A stretch of 64,000 nt of DNA from contig NZ_LBNQ01000012.1 of assembly GCF_001005215.1 (NCBI RefSeq), positions 1-64,000 of the forward strand. Reading direction: 5' to 3'. Under the pieces are notes generated by a model. It saw only the letters and a program-made list of their open reading frames with translations, was not told where the DNA came from and did no database searches. Below, piece by piece: positions 17,892-28,807 of the stretch. The translations under genes and the position numbers were made by a program. The stretch comes from Lampropedia cohaerens (GTDB taxonomy: Bacteria; Pseudomonadota; Gammaproteobacteria; Burkholderiales; Burkholderiaceae_C). How positions within the stretch are numbered: position 1 is the first letter of the stretch; every line of letters begins with the position of its first letter.

Positions 17892-18532
17892 ATTCAGGAC
17901 TCTCCAACATATGGCCTCACCAACTAGCCACAGGTCTATTCATGACGGGAAGCGATGTATCCCGAGCGGGCATACGCCACCCTCGAAAAGGCAACAACGT
18001 TGGTGAATGCAGCGCGCGTCGCCTTGACAGGGGTCAAACCGCGGCACGACGGACCGGCCTCCAGCAGGAGCACCGGTAATTCAATACAGGATCGACCGTG
18101 CCCATCCAATGAGACACGGACAGATGCGCCGACAGACATCTGCGATGGCGCTACGACCCGGAATCGCTGCAACTGAGCTTCCCGACATCGACCTGCATAC
18201 AACAGCAGGGCCGGATACACCAGCCCTCGGATGGACGCAATTCTGGCCCCCCGCCGTCTGACGTCAACAGCGTGTGTGCGCAGAAATGTAATAAAAAGTA
18301 CGAATGGCTTCCACATCAGCGAGTTTTAATTTTTCGTAACCCAAGCCACTCCAACGACTTCCATCACGTTCTTGCGTGATTTTCACGGTGTTACATTTTG
18401 GGAGGCGACATCATGTGCGTGGATGAAAACCCACAACGGCCCGAGCGTGCCGGAGCGGTGTAAACCCCTTTTCCGTCGTGTCCGCTGGCTATACTGCAGG
18501 CCACCACATCATCGATTGACCGTCCTTGCCCC
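17892..18532. other. 641-base gap upstream of the exonuclease gene
   Basis: No long ORF looks real on either strand. Present are a small hairpin ATCACG-N6-CGTGAT followed by TTTC (about 18363-18383) and a 16-codon mini-ORF with a good ribosome-binding site (listed separately). An A/T-rich patch at 18290-18345 could hold promoters. Confidence 0.45.
18413..18463 (+). CDS. Possible 16-residue mini-ORF
   Basis: An ATG preceded by GGGAGGCGACATC (strong Shine-Dalgarno, seven-base spacing) opens a 16-codon frame ending TAA, 70 bases before the exonuclease gene. The peptide would be MCVDENPQRPERAGAV. It could be a leader peptide, or the ribosome-binding site may be coincidental. No codon-bias test is possible at this length. 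Confidence 0.25.
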   Translation: MCVDENPQRPERAGAV

Positions 18533-19336
18533 ATGCCATTGACCCTTGCCAGCTGGAATGTGAACTCACTCAACGTCCGTCTACAGCAGGTGCAGCGATG
18601 GCTGGAAGAGGTGCCGGTAGATGTGCTGGGCATGCAGGAGCTGAAGTTGGTCGACGAGCGCTTTCCGCACGAGGCATTCCGCAGCCTGAACTATTACTGT
18701 GCCAGCCATGGCCAGGCGACCTACAACGGCGTGGCCATTGCCGCCAAAATGCCGCTTGAGGAGGTCGTGCGCAACATTCCGGGCTTTGACGATCCGCAGG
18801 CGCGCGTCATTGCCGCGACCATTCCGACTGCGTTGGGGCCGGTGCGCGTGGTCAACGCCTATTTCGTCAACGGCCAGGCGCCGGGCAGCGACAAGTTTGC
18901 CTACAAGCTGCAGTGGCTTGCACAGCTGCAAAGCTACGTGGCAGCGCAATTGCGGCAGTATCCGCAGCTGGTATTGATGGGCGATTTCAACATCACCGCC
19001 AGTGATGCCGACTCCTGGGATCCGGAAGGGCTGCGCGGCACGATCCATCACACACCCGAGGAACGCGCCGCCTTCCAGGCGCTGCTCGAACTGGGCCTGA
19101 CCGATGCATTTCGTGCTTTCGAGCAGCCGCCCAAGACCTTCTCATGGTGGGACTACCGCATGTTGGGTTTTCAGAAAAACCGTGGCCTGCGTATCGACTA
19201 CGTACTCATCAGCGAGGCATTGCGCCCGCACCTGCGCCGCGCCTGGATTGATCGTGCGCCGCGCAAGTGGCAAAAGCCCAGTGACCATGCGCCGGTCCTG
19301 GTCGAGCTTGCGCTGCCCGCAGACCCGGCGGACTGA
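18533..19336 (+). CDS. xth: Exodeoxyribonuclease III
   Basis: A 267-residue EEP-family nuclease acting at abasic sites and 3' ends in base-excision repair. The conserved motifs occur in order: SWNVNSL with the active-site Asn, MQELK with the metal-binding Glu, MGDFNI with catalytic Asp/Asn, and KPSDHAPV with the His at the C-terminus. The NSLNVRLQQV opening and the WWDYR segment place it with ExoIII/ExoA rather than other EEP phosphatases. Start at ATG 18533; no strong Shine-Dalgarno is visible. Confidence 0.92.
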   Translation: MPLTLASWNVNSLNVRLQQVQRWLEEVPVDVLGMQELKLVDERFPHEAFRSLNYYCASHGQATYNGVAIAAKMPLEEVVRNIPGFDDPQARVIAATIPTALGPVRVVNAYFVNGQAPGSDKFAYKLQWLAQLQSYVAAQLRQYPQLVLMGDFNITASDADSWDPEGLRGTIHHTPEERAAFQALLELGLTDAFRAFEQPPKTFSWWDYRMLGFQKNRGLRIDYVLISEALRPHLRRAWIDRAPRKWQKPSDHAPVLVELALPADPAD

Positions 19337-19390
19337 AAGTCCTGCATGGCGTGTTGATGATCTTGTGGTGCGCATTGTGACGCCATCGCG

Positions 19391-21364
19391 TCATTCGACG
19401 CATTTCAGTTGCGCGTTGTTAACGAGCTGCTGCACGCGCCGAAGCGTCAACGTCTGGTTCTGACCATCGCTGGATGTGAACATGAACATGGATTTGTCCG
19501 GGCTGGCCCAGGACAGCTGGGTTCGCTGCGGCATGTCGGCGCCACCCAGCAGGTACCAGCGCCCGACCTCCAGCTTCGGCAAGGCATCGCCTGTGTATCG
19601 CTGCACCCCACCCTGCCGGCCTTCCGGCACCGTCACATCGACCGTGAGATGCGGCACTTGCAGCGGTGCCGGCTGATGCCCTGCGTCCAACGAGGATGCA
19701 GCCTGTACACCGTCAGTGCCGCCGCGCCCATCGGCCATTGCCTGCTGCAGCGCCTGGCGGTGCAATTCCTTGAGTTTGCTCACCGCAGACTCTACCTTCC
19801 CACGCGGGATGCCTGCCTCCGCCAGTCCCTTTGCAATCACGCCATGCATCGCCTTGATGGCTCGCAACCGCTGCGCATCCTGCCCGAGGCTGCCAGCCTG
19901 CACGCTGAGCAGCAACAACGGTACGAGCTGCAGATAGCCCTGTGGATCCTCCGCAATCAGCGCATCCACCGAGTTAAAGGCGTGTTCCGTGGCATGCGCA
20001 TGCCGCAGCAGCGACCTCGCGACCACCCTTGCCCAGGGGCCCGCCACAAACGTCTGCACCCGCGGATGGGCAGCCGCATAGGCAGGTTCCGCATGAATAT
20101 GCGCCGTGACGGCCGCCAGCAGGTCTGCCGGCGCGATCGTGTCACGCGCCCTGACTGGGGAGGGTGAAAACGACGCATACGCGGTACGCAGCAGGGTCAG
20201 CCCCTGCTCGAAAGGTCGCACATCCGCTGCGTCGCCACCTGCCACATCGCGCACCACCTGCCTGATTCCCGCTATCAAGGCCTGGGCCTGTGGCGCAGGC
20301 AGGGTCTGGGCCCGCGTCGCACAGTCAACCAGTGCCGCGAGAAACTGACGAGCAGGATGCGCCGCCTGCCGCAGGAATGCCGGATCACTTTGCACCAGCT
20401 GACGCAATGCTGGCTGCATCAGGGCCAACACTTCTTTGAGCGGCGAGGCCTTTTCGACGACCTTGGCTGTCCGCACCAGCAGCGTCTGCAGACTGATGGT
20501 TTCCGTCGCAGGCGGCAGGGCTAGCGCCCGAGCCGCGGCAGGTGCGCCGGCATGTTGCGCAACATCGGCACCAGGTTCGGCAATGCGATAGCCCGGCGCA
20601 TCGGCTCCCAACGCCACCAACAATGCATCACGGGTGAGAATCTGCTCGGCCTGTACGCCCGCCTCGGCGCCCAGCAATGCCATATGGCCGAATCCGGTGG
20701 TCAATCCACCAAAGCCGGTCTGACGCTTGGGGACAGCAGCAACGCCCGCCTCCGACAATTGCTGCACGATGAATCCATAGCTGCGCACCAGCGCCGGGGC
20801 CAATGCCGCCGCAAACGTCTTGAGAAACAACACATTGACGACCTCTGCCACACCGGTCGCCGACTGGTACACGAGCTGCTGCGCAGCCAGCAAATAGTTA
20901 TCAGGCCGCAGGGGATTGCGGCTGCGCCTGCTGTACGCATACCCGCGCGCTCCGCTGATCAGGCCATCAAGCTGCGCCAGCGGCCTTTCCACCGCGGCCT
21001 CCAGCGTACGGCATGCATGCATGATTTCCGACTTGGCCTGGATCGACAGCTCCTCACTATAGCCAAAATCGCCAAGTCCGGAAGCCAGTCCGTCATCCTG
21101 CGTGCAGGGATCAAAAGCCACCATCTCCGCAAAGGCCTCAAGCAAATAGGCGGGGTAGCGACGCACCCAGTCATCATGGTGCTGGTCAAGCATCCGCAGC
21201 GCCTGCTGCGCGGGTGTCGCCTCGGCTGCGACTGCCACATCCTGGCGCTGCGCCAGTCGCACGCCGGTATCGCGCAGGGCGCGACGCGCCAGCGCACCAC
21301 CTTCGCGCAGCGCCGCCACCACCGCCTGCTGGAAGTGCTGCCAATTGCTGTCCGCATCATCCAT
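19391..21364 (-). CDS. DUF1631 family protein
   Basis: A 657-residue protein of a family common in beta- and gammaproteobacteria and of unknown function. It is helical throughout, with the family features FAEMVAFDPCTQDDGLASGLGD and a C-terminal beta-rich module (VGRWYLLGGADMPQRTQLSW). The C-terminal module resembles a PilZ-like barrel in DUF1631 proteins, but no RxxxR c-di-GMP motif is evident here. There are no membrane segments. It is monocistronic, convergent with the exonuclease gene. Old annotations calling such proteins thymidine phosphorylase are not supported. Confidence 0.8.
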   Translation of the reverse strand: MDDADSNWQHFQQAVVAALREGGALARRALRDTGVRLAQRQDVAVAAEATPAQQALRMLDQHHDDWVRRYPAYLLEAFAEMVAFDPCTQDDGLASGLGDFGYSEELSIQAKSEIMHACRTLEAAVERPLAQLDGLISGARGYAYSRRSRNPLRPDNYLLAAQQLVYQSATGVAEVVNVLFLKTFAAALAPALVRSYGFIVQQLSEAGVAAVPKRQTGFGGLTTGFGHMALLGAEAGVQAEQILTRDALLVALGADAPGYRIAEPGADVAQHAGAPAAARALALPPATETISLQTLLVRTAKVVEKASPLKEVLALMQPALRQLVQSDPAFLRQAAHPARQFLAALVDCATRAQTLPAPQAQALIAGIRQVVRDVAGGDAADVRPFEQGLTLLRTAYASFSPSPVRARDTIAPADLLAAVTAHIHAEPAYAAAHPRVQTFVAGPWARVVARSLLRHAHATEHAFNSVDALIAEDPQGYLQLVPLLLLSVQAGSLGQDAQRLRAIKAMHGVIAKGLAEAGIPRGKVESAVSKLKELHRQALQQAMADGRGGTDGVQAASSLDAGHQPAPLQVPHLTVDVTVPEGRQGGVQRYTGDALPKLEVGRWYLLGGADMPQRTQLSWASPDKSMFMFTSSDGQNQTLTLRRVQQLVNNAQLKCVE

Positions 21365-21519
21365 CCCTGCTCCTCCTGCGCCAGACGTGCTCGGGCATGC
21401 CTGACGAACACGACGCGCGTCACAGCAAAGCGTTGCACGTCGCCTGCTTTGGCGCTCTCTCTCTCGCCTCGGCAGAATGACTTGATGCCCGCCCGGCCAG
21501 TGTGCTGGCCGTGGACAGG

Positions 21520-23181
21520 TTACTTCAAGGCCTTGAAACGCATACGTTTCGGCTGCGCCGCCTCCTCTCCCAGGCGCTTGCGCTTGTCGGCCTCATATTC
21601 TTGATAGTTGCCGTCAAAGAACACCCACTGGCTGTCGCCTTCCGCCGCCAGAATGTGGGTGGCGATGCGGTCCAGGAACCAACGGTCATGGCTGATCACC
21701 AGCACCGTGCCGGCGTATTCCAGCAAGGCATCTTCCAGCGCTCGAAGCGTCTCGACGTCCAGATCGTTGGACGGCTCATCGAGCAGCAGCACATTACCCC
21801 CCTGGAGCAAGGTCTTGGCCAAGTGTAACCGCCCACGCTCACCGCCCGAGAGGTTGCCCACCTTCTTCTGCTGGTCGGAGCCGTTGAAGTTGAACCGTCC
21901 CGCGTAGGCGCGGCTGGCCATCTGGAACTTGCCGACAGTGATGATGTCCAGTCCGCCGGAAATGTCCTCCCAGACGGTCTTGTCGTTGTCCAGCGTGTCA
22001 CGGCTCTGGTCGACATAGGCGAGCTTGACGGTCGAGCCGATAACGACCTCGCCGGAATCGGGCTGTTCCCGGCCTGCGATCAGCTTGAACAGCGTCGACT
22101 TGCCCGCACCGTTGGGCCCGATGATGCCGACAATCGCTCCGGCCGGGACATTGAAGCTCAGGTTGTCGATCAGCAGGCGGTCGTTGAACGACTTGCTGAC
22201 GTTCTTGAATTCGATCACCTGCGTGCCCAGCCGCTCGGCCACGGGAATGAAGATCTCCTGCGTCTCGTTGCGGCGCTGGTATTCGTAGTCGGACAGCTCC
22301 TCAAAGCGCGCGATGCGGGCCTTGCTCTTGGCCTGGCGCCCCTTGGCATTCTGGCGCACCCAGTCCAGCTCCTTCTTCAGGGCCTTGGCGCGAGCTTCCT
22401 CGCCCTTTTGCTCGGCCTCCAGCCGCGCCTGTTTCTGCAACAGCCATTCACTGTAGTTCCCCTTGTAGGGAATGCCATGCCCACGATCGAGCTCCAGAAT
22501 CCACTCGGCGGCATTGTCCAGAAAGTAGCGGTCGTGGGTGATGGCCACCACCGTGCCGGGGTAGCGCTGCAGGAACTGCTCCAGCCAGTCAACGCTCTCG
22601 GCATCCAAGTGGTTGGTCGGCTCATCCAGCAGCAGCATGTCCGGCTTGGACAGCAGCAGCCGGCACAGCGCCACGCGCCGCTTCTCTCCGCCAGAGAGGT
22701 TGCCGATCTTCGCATCCCAGGGCGGCAGGCGCAGCGCGTCAGCGGCAATTTCCAGCTGATGCTCGGAATCGGTGCCGGCTGTGGCAATGATGGCCTCCAG
22801 CCGCGCCTGCTCGGCCGCGAGCGCATCGAAGTCTGCATCGGGTTCGGCGTAGGCGGCATACACCTTGTCCAGCGCCTCGCGCGCAGCGAACACCTCCCCC
22901 ATCGCCTCCTCGACACTCTCGCGCACCGTGTGCTCCGGGTTGAGCTCTGGCTCCTGAGGCAGGTAACCGATCTTGAGGCCTGGCATGGCAATGGCCTCAC
23001 CCTCGATTTCCTTGTCGATACCCGCCATGATCTTGAGCAGGCTGGACTTGCCGGAACCGTTAAGACCCAGCACGCCAATCTTGGCGCCGGGGAAAAAGCT
23101 CAGCGAGATATCCTTGAGAATCTGCCGCTTGGGAGGAACCGTCTTACTGACGCGGTTCATCGAATACACATACTGAGCCAT
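21520..23181 (-). CDS. ettA: Energy-dependent translational throttle protein EttA
   Basis: A 553-residue ABC-F ATPase without membrane domains. The two cassettes have Walker A GLNGSGKSSLLK and GPNGAGKSTLFK, and signatures NLSGGEKRRVALCRLLL and NLSGGERGRLHLAKTLL. The arm and linker between them (KNVSKSFNDR region) has EttA length. EttA binds the ribosomal E site and gates entry into elongation according to the ADP/ATP ratio. The start MAQYVYSMNRVSK is canonical, with AGGG six bases before it. Monocistronic, divergent from rhlE. Confidence 0.95.
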   Translation of the reverse strand: MAQYVYSMNRVSKTVPPKRQILKDISLSFFPGAKIGVLGLNGSGKSSLLKIMAGIDKEIEGEAIAMPGLKIGYLPQEPELNPEHTVRESVEEAMGEVFAAREALDKVYAAYAEPDADFDALAAEQARLEAIIATAGTDSEHQLEIAADALRLPPWDAKIGNLSGGEKRRVALCRLLLSKPDMLLLDEPTNHLDAESVDWLEQFLQRYPGTVVAITHDRYFLDNAAEWILELDRGHGIPYKGNYSEWLLQKQARLEAEQKGEEARAKALKKELDWVRQNAKGRQAKSKARIARFEELSDYEYQRRNETQEIFIPVAERLGTQVIEFKNVSKSFNDRLLIDNLSFNVPAGAIVGIIGPNGAGKSTLFKLIAGREQPDSGEVVIGSTVKLAYVDQSRDTLDNDKTVWEDISGGLDIITVGKFQMASRAYAGRFNFNGSDQQKKVGNLSGGERGRLHLAKTLLQGGNVLLLDEPSNDLDVETLRALEDALLEYAGTVLVISHDRWFLDRIATHILAAEGDSQWVFFDGNYQEYEADKRKRLGEEAAQPKRMRFKALK

Positions 23182-23555
23182 TGATTACCCTAGACCTCTC
23201 GATTAAAAAAATAGTGGGCAAGCGCCTTCTTCGCGCAGTTCCCGTTCGACAACAAGGACATGTTCGCAGCCAGCTGCCGCTGCAACACGAGAAAGCGTTC
23301 CTGCCGCTGCCGCCGTGAAAAACGTCACCGCAACGCCACAGGAAGAAAGATTACGCACGCGCGGGCAAACTTATGCGAAAATGCACTCAGTTTCGGTTTT
23401 CAGTCAACCGGAATCTGAGATTTCGTAGCGTTGCAACCGGCGTCAGCGCCGCACAATTCTAATCAACAACGCTTACCGCCCGGCACTGAACGGCCATTGC
23501 AACCGCCGTGGGCAGAAACTTTGAAATCGGCACCACCCGGTGCGCACATACCATC
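23182..23555. other. ettA-rhlE divergent intergenic region with a leader hairpin
   Basis: No gene. An imperfect hairpin at 23386-23419 (CTCAG...GGTT against AACC...CTGAG, one mismatch and one bulge) lies in what would be the rhlE 5' leader. Long leaders are common for cold-inducible DEAD-box helicase genes, so it may be regulatory. The ettA promoter must also lie here. Confidence 0.4.
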
Positions 23556-25409
23556 GTGACATTTGAATCCCTGAACCTGTCGGCCGACATCGTGGCGGCC
23601 GTCACAGAGCTGGGCTACACACAGCCCACCCCCATCCAGCAACAGTCCATTCCCTTTATCCTGCAAGGGCATGACCTGCTGGCTGGCGCGCAGACCGGAA
23701 CCGGCAAGACCGCCGCGTTTGCGCTGCCCCTGCTGCAGCGCCTGAGCGAGCAGCACGCCGAGGGGCCTCGCCACATCCGCGCACTGATTCTCACGCCTAC
23801 GCGTGAGCTGGCCGCGCAGATCGACGAGAACATCCGCGCCTACGCAAAGAACATCTCCGTGCAGTCCACCGTCATCTTTGGCGGTGTCGGCATGAACCCG
23901 CAGATCAACCGCATCGCCAAGGGCGTGGACATTCTGGTGGCCACGCCGGGACGCCTGTTGGACCTGCATGGACAGGGCCACGTGGACCTGAGCCATGTGG
24001 AGTACCTGGTGCTCGACGAAGCCGACCGCATGCTCGACATGGGCTTTATCCATGACGTGCGCAAGGTGCTGGCCGTGCTGCCCGAGGAAAAGCAGTCACT
24101 GCTGTTTTCCGCAACCTTCAGCGACGAGATCAAGCAGCTGGCCAACGGCCTGCTGAAAAATCCCCAGCACATCCAGGTCACACCGCCCAATACCACCGTC
24201 CAGCGCATCAGCCAGGTGATCTGCCCGGTTGGCCGCCAGCAGAAGAAGGCGGCATTGCTGCACATCATCACCTCACGCAACTGGAACCAGGTGCTGGTGT
24301 TCACCCGCACCAAGTTCGGTGCCAACCATGTTGCCGAGTTCCTCAACAAGAACGGCGTATCGGCGATGGCGCTGCATGGCAACAAGAGCCAATCGGCACG
24401 CACCCAGGCGCTGTCGCGCTTCAAGTCCGGCGATCTGCGCGTGCTGGTGGCCACCGACATCGCCGCACGTGGCATCGACATCGACGAGCTGCCACATGTC
24501 GTCAACTATGAAATCCCCAATGTCCCGGAGGACTACGTGCACCGCATTGGCCGCACGGGTCGAGCCGGCAACGAGGGCCATGCCGTGAACCTCGTCTGCC
24601 TGGACGAGGAAGGCTTCATGATGGAGATCGAACGCTTCACCAAGCAGGAAATCCCGGTGGAGCTCATGCCCGAGTTCGGCCCCGCCGAGGGCGAGGTCGC
24701 CGAGCCCATCGCCATGGGTCGCCAGACCTTGTGGGGCGGCGCAGGCAAGCCGCCCAGCCGTGAAGTCATGGCGGCGGCGGCCAAGGCGGCACGCCGGGAG
24801 ATGATGGAGCGCGTCAACGCCAAGAAGGGCCCCAAGCCCGGCCATCGTGGACGCCCTGCTGCCGAACAAACGGATGATGGCGAGAGCGAGACTGACCAGC
24901 GCCCCATGGACGCCTCGGCGGAAGGCCATGCGGACGCCGGCAAGCCGTTCAAGCGTCGCAACCGGTTCCGCGCTGGCCGCGGCGCACGCCCGCCCCGTGC
25001 GGACAATCCGGCGCAGACCGATGGACCGCAGGCGCGTGATGGCCAGCGCGCCAAGCCGCAAGGTGCACGCAGCGGTGGTACTGGCAAGCCGCAGAATCGT
25101 CAGGCAGGCGGGCGCGGCAAACATGGCGGCAGCGGTGATGGCGAGGCCTCCCGCAGCCGGGATCCGATCTTACGCGCCGACGCACATCTTGTGACGCAGA
25201 CCGGCATTTCGCTGGCGCCTGCAGTCCGTGGCGATGGTGGTCGCCAGCCCGACCCGATGCGCACCTCGGTCGACAGCATGGCACAGCGCAAGCGCAACAG
25301 CTATAGCGGCAATCGCTCGGGCGGTGGCAACCGCGGCGGCAAGGGCGCAGGCATTTCCCCGCTGCAGCATAGTGGCCTGGCATTAAGCGGTGGCCGCCGC
25401 AGGCCCTGA
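23556..25409 (+). CDS. rhlE: DEAD-box RNA helicase, RhlE type
   Basis: A 617-residue helicase with the complete motif set in residues 1-370: Q motif TPIQQQSIP, Walker [32 protein letters not shown] and [10 protein letters not shown]. It remodels RNA duplexes in ribosome assembly and cold adaptation. The C-terminal 230 residues are basic, Gly/Arg/Ala-rich and disordered, typical of RhlE. GTG 23556 gives the standard MTFESLNL start; an in-frame GTG at 23508 would add 16 atypical residues. Neither has a strong Shine-Dalgarno. Confidence 0.92.
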   Translation: MTFESLNLSADIVAAVTELGYTQPTPIQQQSIPFILQGHDLLAGAQTGTGKTAAFALPLLQRLSEQHAEGPRHIRALILTPTRELAAQIDENIRAYAKNISVQSTVIFGGVGMNPQINRIAKGVDILVATPGRLLDLHGQGHVDLSHVEYLVLDEADRMLDMGFIHDVRKVLAVLPEEKQSLLFSATFSDEIKQLANGLLKNPQHIQVTPPNTTVQRISQVICPVGRQQKKAALLHIITSRNWNQVLVFTRTKFGANHVAEFLNKNGVSAMALHGNKSQSARTQALSRFKSGDLRVLVATDIAARGIDIDELPHVVNYEIPNVPEDYVHRIGRTGRAGNEGHAVNLVCLDEEGFMMEIERFTKQEIPVELMPEFGPAEGEVAEPIAMGRQTLWGGAGKPPSREVMAAAAKAARREMMERVNAKKGPKPGHRGRPAAEQTDDGESETDQRPMDASAEGHADAGKPFKRRNRFRAGRGARPPRADNPAQTDGPQARDGQRAKPQGARSGGTGKPQNRQAGGRGKHGGSGDGEASRSRDPILRADAHLVTQTGISLAPAVRGDGGRQPDPMRTSVDSMAQRKRNSYSGNRSGGGNRGGKGAGISPLQHSGLALSGGRRRP

Positions 25410-25526
25410 CCACATTCCGCTGAACATGTCCATGCTTGCTGCATTGGACAGACGTTGCGCGCAGCCAGGACCGCAGAGGCCGAGATGGCGCCGCAGCAGC
25501 GGCGCTGCGCCTAGCGGCAGGCCATT

Positions 25527-26213
25527 TCAGGCCGTCGCGTCGCTTGCCACTTCGGCTTCAGGCGGTCCAGGGTCTTCATACACCCAATGCCGCCGCGCAG
25601 CGAAAACCGCGTTCGGATAGGTTGCCCGGCCACGGCTGCCGTTATAGCGGCCCAGCGCCATGAAAAGATCCCCCTTTTCGATGTCCAGGTAGTGGCGCAG
25701 GATGACGTTGCCATAGCGCAGGTTGGTCTGCATGTGGAACAGCTTGGCCGGATCGCCATCGCCGATGACGCGCGTCCAAAATGGCATGACCTGCATGTAG
25801 CCACGCGCGCCCGCTGAAGAGATCGCGTGCCGCCTGAAACCGCTTTCAACCTGAATCAACCCCAACACCAGTGCCGTATCCAGACCGGCACGGCGGCTCT
25901 CGTACCAGACGGTTTGCAGAAACTCACGCCGCTCCTGCAGGTTGGGAATGCGCCGTGCCAGCTTGTGACTGGTAGCCATCAGCCAACGCAGATAGGCCAT
26001 GCGCGAGGCGGTATCCGTAAAGACCGGTTCTGGAGGCTGCGCATTGGCAATGGCCGATTGCAGCGCCAGCCGCACGGCGTCGGCCAGCGGCTCCTCCAGC
26101 TGCTGGGCATGTGCCGCCGTACCGAGTCCGGCAGCGCCCAACGCAGCCAAGCCAGCCAGAAGTGCGCGCCGGCGACTGTGATTCAGCCGATCACGGAACA
26201 AGCCCATAGACAT
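25527..26213 (-). CDS. Secreted lytic transglycosylase (SLT), possible Tat signal
   Basis: About 228 residues. The N-terminus has [17 protein letters not shown] followed by TAAHAQQ, a signal peptide with a twin-arginine-like motif and AHA cleavage site. The SLT domain follows: catalytic Glu in [15 protein letters not shown], then [12 protein letters not shown] and a substrate motif [12 protein letters not shown]. The 5' end overlaps proS by about 20 bases, so the two are probably co-transcribed. Starts at 26213 (MSMG) and 26207 (MG) are both possible. The combination of proS followed by an SLT gene is seen in related bacteria. Confidence 0.85.
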   Translation of the reverse strand: MSMGLFRDRLNHSRRRALLAGLAALGAAGLGTAAHAQQLEEPLADAVRLALQSAIANAQPPEPVFTDTASRMAYLRWLMATSHKLARRIPNLQERREFLQTVWYESRRAGLDTALVLGLIQVESGFRRHAISSAGARGYMQVMPFWTRVIGDGDPAKLFHMQTNLRYGNVILRHYLDIEKGDLFMALGRYNGSRGRATYPNAVFAARRHWVYEDPGPPEAEVASDATA

Positions 26214-27948
26214 TCTGCTCGGCCAGGTAGCTGACCAGCTGGTCGACCGCCACCTTGGTGGGCTCGGTCTGCCTGCGATGCTGGTACTCCACCTGCCCTT
26301 CCTTGAGGCCACGCTCGGAAATCACCACGCGATGCGGCACGCCGATGAGCTCCCAGTCGGCAAACATGGCGCCCGGGCGTTCGCCACGGTCATCCAGGAT
26401 GACGTCGACCCCCTTGGCGGCCAGCTCGTCGTGCAATTGCATGGCCTTGGCACGCACCGCATCGCTGCGATCAAGCCCGATCGGGCAAATTACCAGCGTA
26501 AATGGCGCAATTGCATCGGGCCAGATGATGCCGCGTTCATCATGATTTTGCTCAATGGCAGCGGCAGGAAGGCGTGTGACGCCGATGCCATAGCATCCCA
26601 TCTCGAACCAGGTCGGCTTGCCGTTCTCGTCCAGGAAGGTGGCGTTCATTGCCTTGCTGTACTTGGTGCCGAGATAGAAAACGTGGCCAAGCTCAATGCC
26701 GCGCTCGATGGCCAGCACGCCCTTGCCGTCCGGCGAGAGGTCGCCTGCGACGACATTGCGGATGTCAGCCACCAGCGCGGGCTCCGGCAGATCGCGGCCC
26801 CAGTTGACGCCAGTGTAGTGAAAGTCCTCGGCGTTAGCCCCGCAGATGAAGTCCGCCATGACCGCCACTTCGCGATCAGCCACGACCTTGACATCCGCAC
26901 GCACGCCAATCGGGCCCAAATATCCGGGCTTGCTGCCAAAGGCCGCCACGATCTCGCCTTCGCTGGCAAAGCGAAAGCCATTTTCCATGCCGGGCAGCTT
27001 GCCGACCTTGACTTCGTTCATCGCGTGATCGCCGCGCAGCAGCAGCAGCCACAGCTGGGTGGCCACCACCACGCCCTGCGCATCAAGCTCCTCGGTGGCC
27101 AGCACGATGGATTTCACGGTGGAGGTCAAGGGCACTTGCAGCAGCTGGGCTACGTCCTCACAGGTGCTTTTCCCTGGCGTCGGCGTCTTGACAAGCGGCT
27201 GCGTCGGTGCAGGCCGTGGTGCTCGCGGCGCAAGGGCCTCGGCCTTCTCAATGTTGGCCGCATAGTCGCTGTCCGGACAGTAGATGATGGCGTCCTCGCC
27301 CGTGGCGGCAATGACCTGGAATTCCTCGCTCAGATCCCCCCCGATGGCTCCGCTGTCAGCGGCCACCGCACGGTATCGCAGGCCGAAACGATCGAAGATC
27401 GCGCGGTAGGCCTGGCGCATCGTCTGGTAGCTCGCCTGGGCGCCCGCAACATCCTTGTCGAAGCTGTAGGCATCCTTCATGATGAACTCGCGCCCGCGCA
27501 TCAGGCCAAAGCGCGGGCGACGCTCATCACGGAACTTGGTCTGGATCTGGTAGAAGTTGACCGGCAACTGCTTATAACTGCGCAGTTCGCTGCGTGCGAT
27601 GTCGGTGACGACCTCCTCGCTGGTGGGCTGCACGACGAAGTCGCGCCCATGCCGGTCCTGCAGGCGCAACAGCTCCGGGCCCATGCCGGCAAAACGGCCT
27701 GTCTCCTGCCAGAACTCGGCAGGCTGAATCATCGGCATGGTCAGCTCGATGGCGCCAGCGCGGTTCATCTCCTCACGGATGATCGCCTCGACCTTGTGCA
27801 GCACGCGCAGTCCCATCGGCATGTAGGTATAGATGCCCGCACTGACGCGGCGGATCAGCCCGGCACGCATCATCAGCTTGTGGCTGACGACTTCGGCGTC
27901 GGCGGGAGCTTCCTTGTAAGTCGAGATAAAGAATTGCGAGGCTTTCAT
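26191..27948 (-). CDS. proS: Prolyl-tRNA synthetase
   Basis: A 585-residue class II synthetase of the bacterial long type. The N-terminus [15 protein letters not shown], motif 2 ([18 protein letters not shown]) and motif 3 ([21 protein letters not shown]) are intact. An internal editing (YbaK-like) insertion occupies about residues 225-400. It charges tRNA-Pro and hydrolyses Ala-tRNA-Pro. ATG 27948 gives the canonical N-terminus; the 26-residue upstream extension is not conserved. It is divergent from rppH, 126 bases away. Confidence 0.96.
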   Translation of the reverse strand: MKASQFFISTYKEAPADAEVVSHKLMMRAGLIRRVSAGIYTYMPMGLRVLHKVEAIIREEMNRAGAIELTMPMIQPAEFWQETGRFAGMGPELLRLQDRHGRDFVVQPTSEEVVTDIARSELRSYKQLPVNFYQIQTKFRDERRPRFGLMRGREFIMKDAYSFDKDVAGAQASYQTMRQAYRAIFDRFGLRYRAVAADSGAIGGDLSEEFQVIAATGEDAIIYCPDSDYAANIEKAEALAPRAPRPAPTQPLVKTPTPGKSTCEDVAQLLQVPLTSTVKSIVLATEELDAQGVVVATQLWLLLLRGDHAMNEVKVGKLPGMENGFRFASEGEIVAAFGSKPGYLGPIGVRADVKVVADREVAVMADFICGANAEDFHYTGVNWGRDLPEPALVADIRNVVAGDLSPDGKGVLAIERGIELGHVFYLGTKYSKAMNATFLDENGKPTWFEMGCYGIGVTRLPAAAIEQNHDERGIIWPDAIAPFTLVICPIGLDRSDAVRAKAMQLHDELAAKGVDVILDDRGERPGAMFADWELIGVPHRVVISERGLKEGQVEYQHRRQTEPTKVAVDQLVSYLAEQNVYGLVP

Positions 27949-28074
27949 GGCAGCACCAATGGCACGCAAGTGCGCGCCAGAACAAGGGTTTCGGGGAATT
28001 TCCAGGGAAAGCGCCCATTGGCCCAACCGGCGGTTGGCGGCATAATAGGGGCAGTTTGAAATAAGGGTGCAATT

Positions 28075-28767
28075 ATGCTTGACAGGGAAGGTTTCAGGCC
28101 CAATGTCGGCATCATATTGCTCAACCAGCGCAATCAGGTTTTCTGGGGCAAGCGGATCAGGTCACACAGCTGGCAGTTCCCGCAAGGCGGTATTGATCGC
28201 GGCGAAAAGCCCGAGCAGGCCATGTACCGCGAGCTGCATGAGGAAGTCGGCCTGCAACCGCATCATGTTCGCATCGTTGCCCGTACCCGCGACTGGTTGC
28301 GCTATGAGGTGCCGGACCGCTTCATCCGCCGGGATGCGCGCGGTCATTACCGTGGGCAAAAGCAGATTTGGTACTTGCTGCAGCTGCTGGGCAATGACTG
28401 GGATTTGAATCTGCGCGCTACCGATCACCCCGAGTTCGATGCCTGGCGCTGGAATGACTACTGGGTGCCACTTGAGGTGGTGGTCGAGTTCAAGCGCGGT
28501 GTCTACGAATCCGCATTGACGGAGCTGGCGCGCTATCTGCCCAAAGGCGAGTCGCGCAATCGTTACCTGCGTGCCGGTGCGCGCAGCGCCAGCAATCGGG
28601 CAGCTGGCAGCAATGGCGGTGCGCCTGCTTATGGTGCCGAACGCGGCACTGGCGCGCCGCGCAGCGGCGCCTCACGCCTGTCCAGCTTGCTGGTATCTGC
28701 CAGCGCGCCGCTGCCGCCCGGCGCGAGCTTTGATCCGGATCCGTCCGCGCCGCGACGCCATGGTTGA
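28075..28767 (+). CDS. rppH: RNA pyrophosphohydrolase
   Basis: A 230-residue Nudix enzyme starting [17 protein letters not shown], with [15 protein letters not shown] and the Nudix box ending RELHEEVGL. RppH removes pyrophosphate from 5'-triphosphate mRNA and triggers RNase E decay. The catalytic domain is about 165 residues; the last 65 are Ala/Gly/Ser-rich and look disordered, as in other Burkholderiales copies. It lies 40 bases before the permease gene on the same strand and could be co-transcribed with it. Confidence 0.94.
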   Translation: MLDREGFRPNVGIILLNQRNQVFWGKRIRSHSWQFPQGGIDRGEKPEQAMYRELHEEVGLQPHHVRIVARTRDWLRYEVPDRFIRRDARGHYRGQKQIWYLLQLLGNDWDLNLRATDHPEFDAWRWNDYWVPLEVVVEFKRGVYESALTELARYLPKGESRNRYLRAGARSASNRAAGSNGGAPAYGAERGTGAPRSGASRLSSLLVSASAPLPPGASFDPDPSAPRRHG

Positions 28768-28807
28768 TCCCGCAACAGGCAGCGCTCACGGCATGGAAGA
28801 CGCCTGA

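Noticed and set aside
26278-28059. 593-residue ORF antisense to proS
   Set aside because: It mirrors the conserved proS frame in high-GC DNA; its translation has no domain resemblance.
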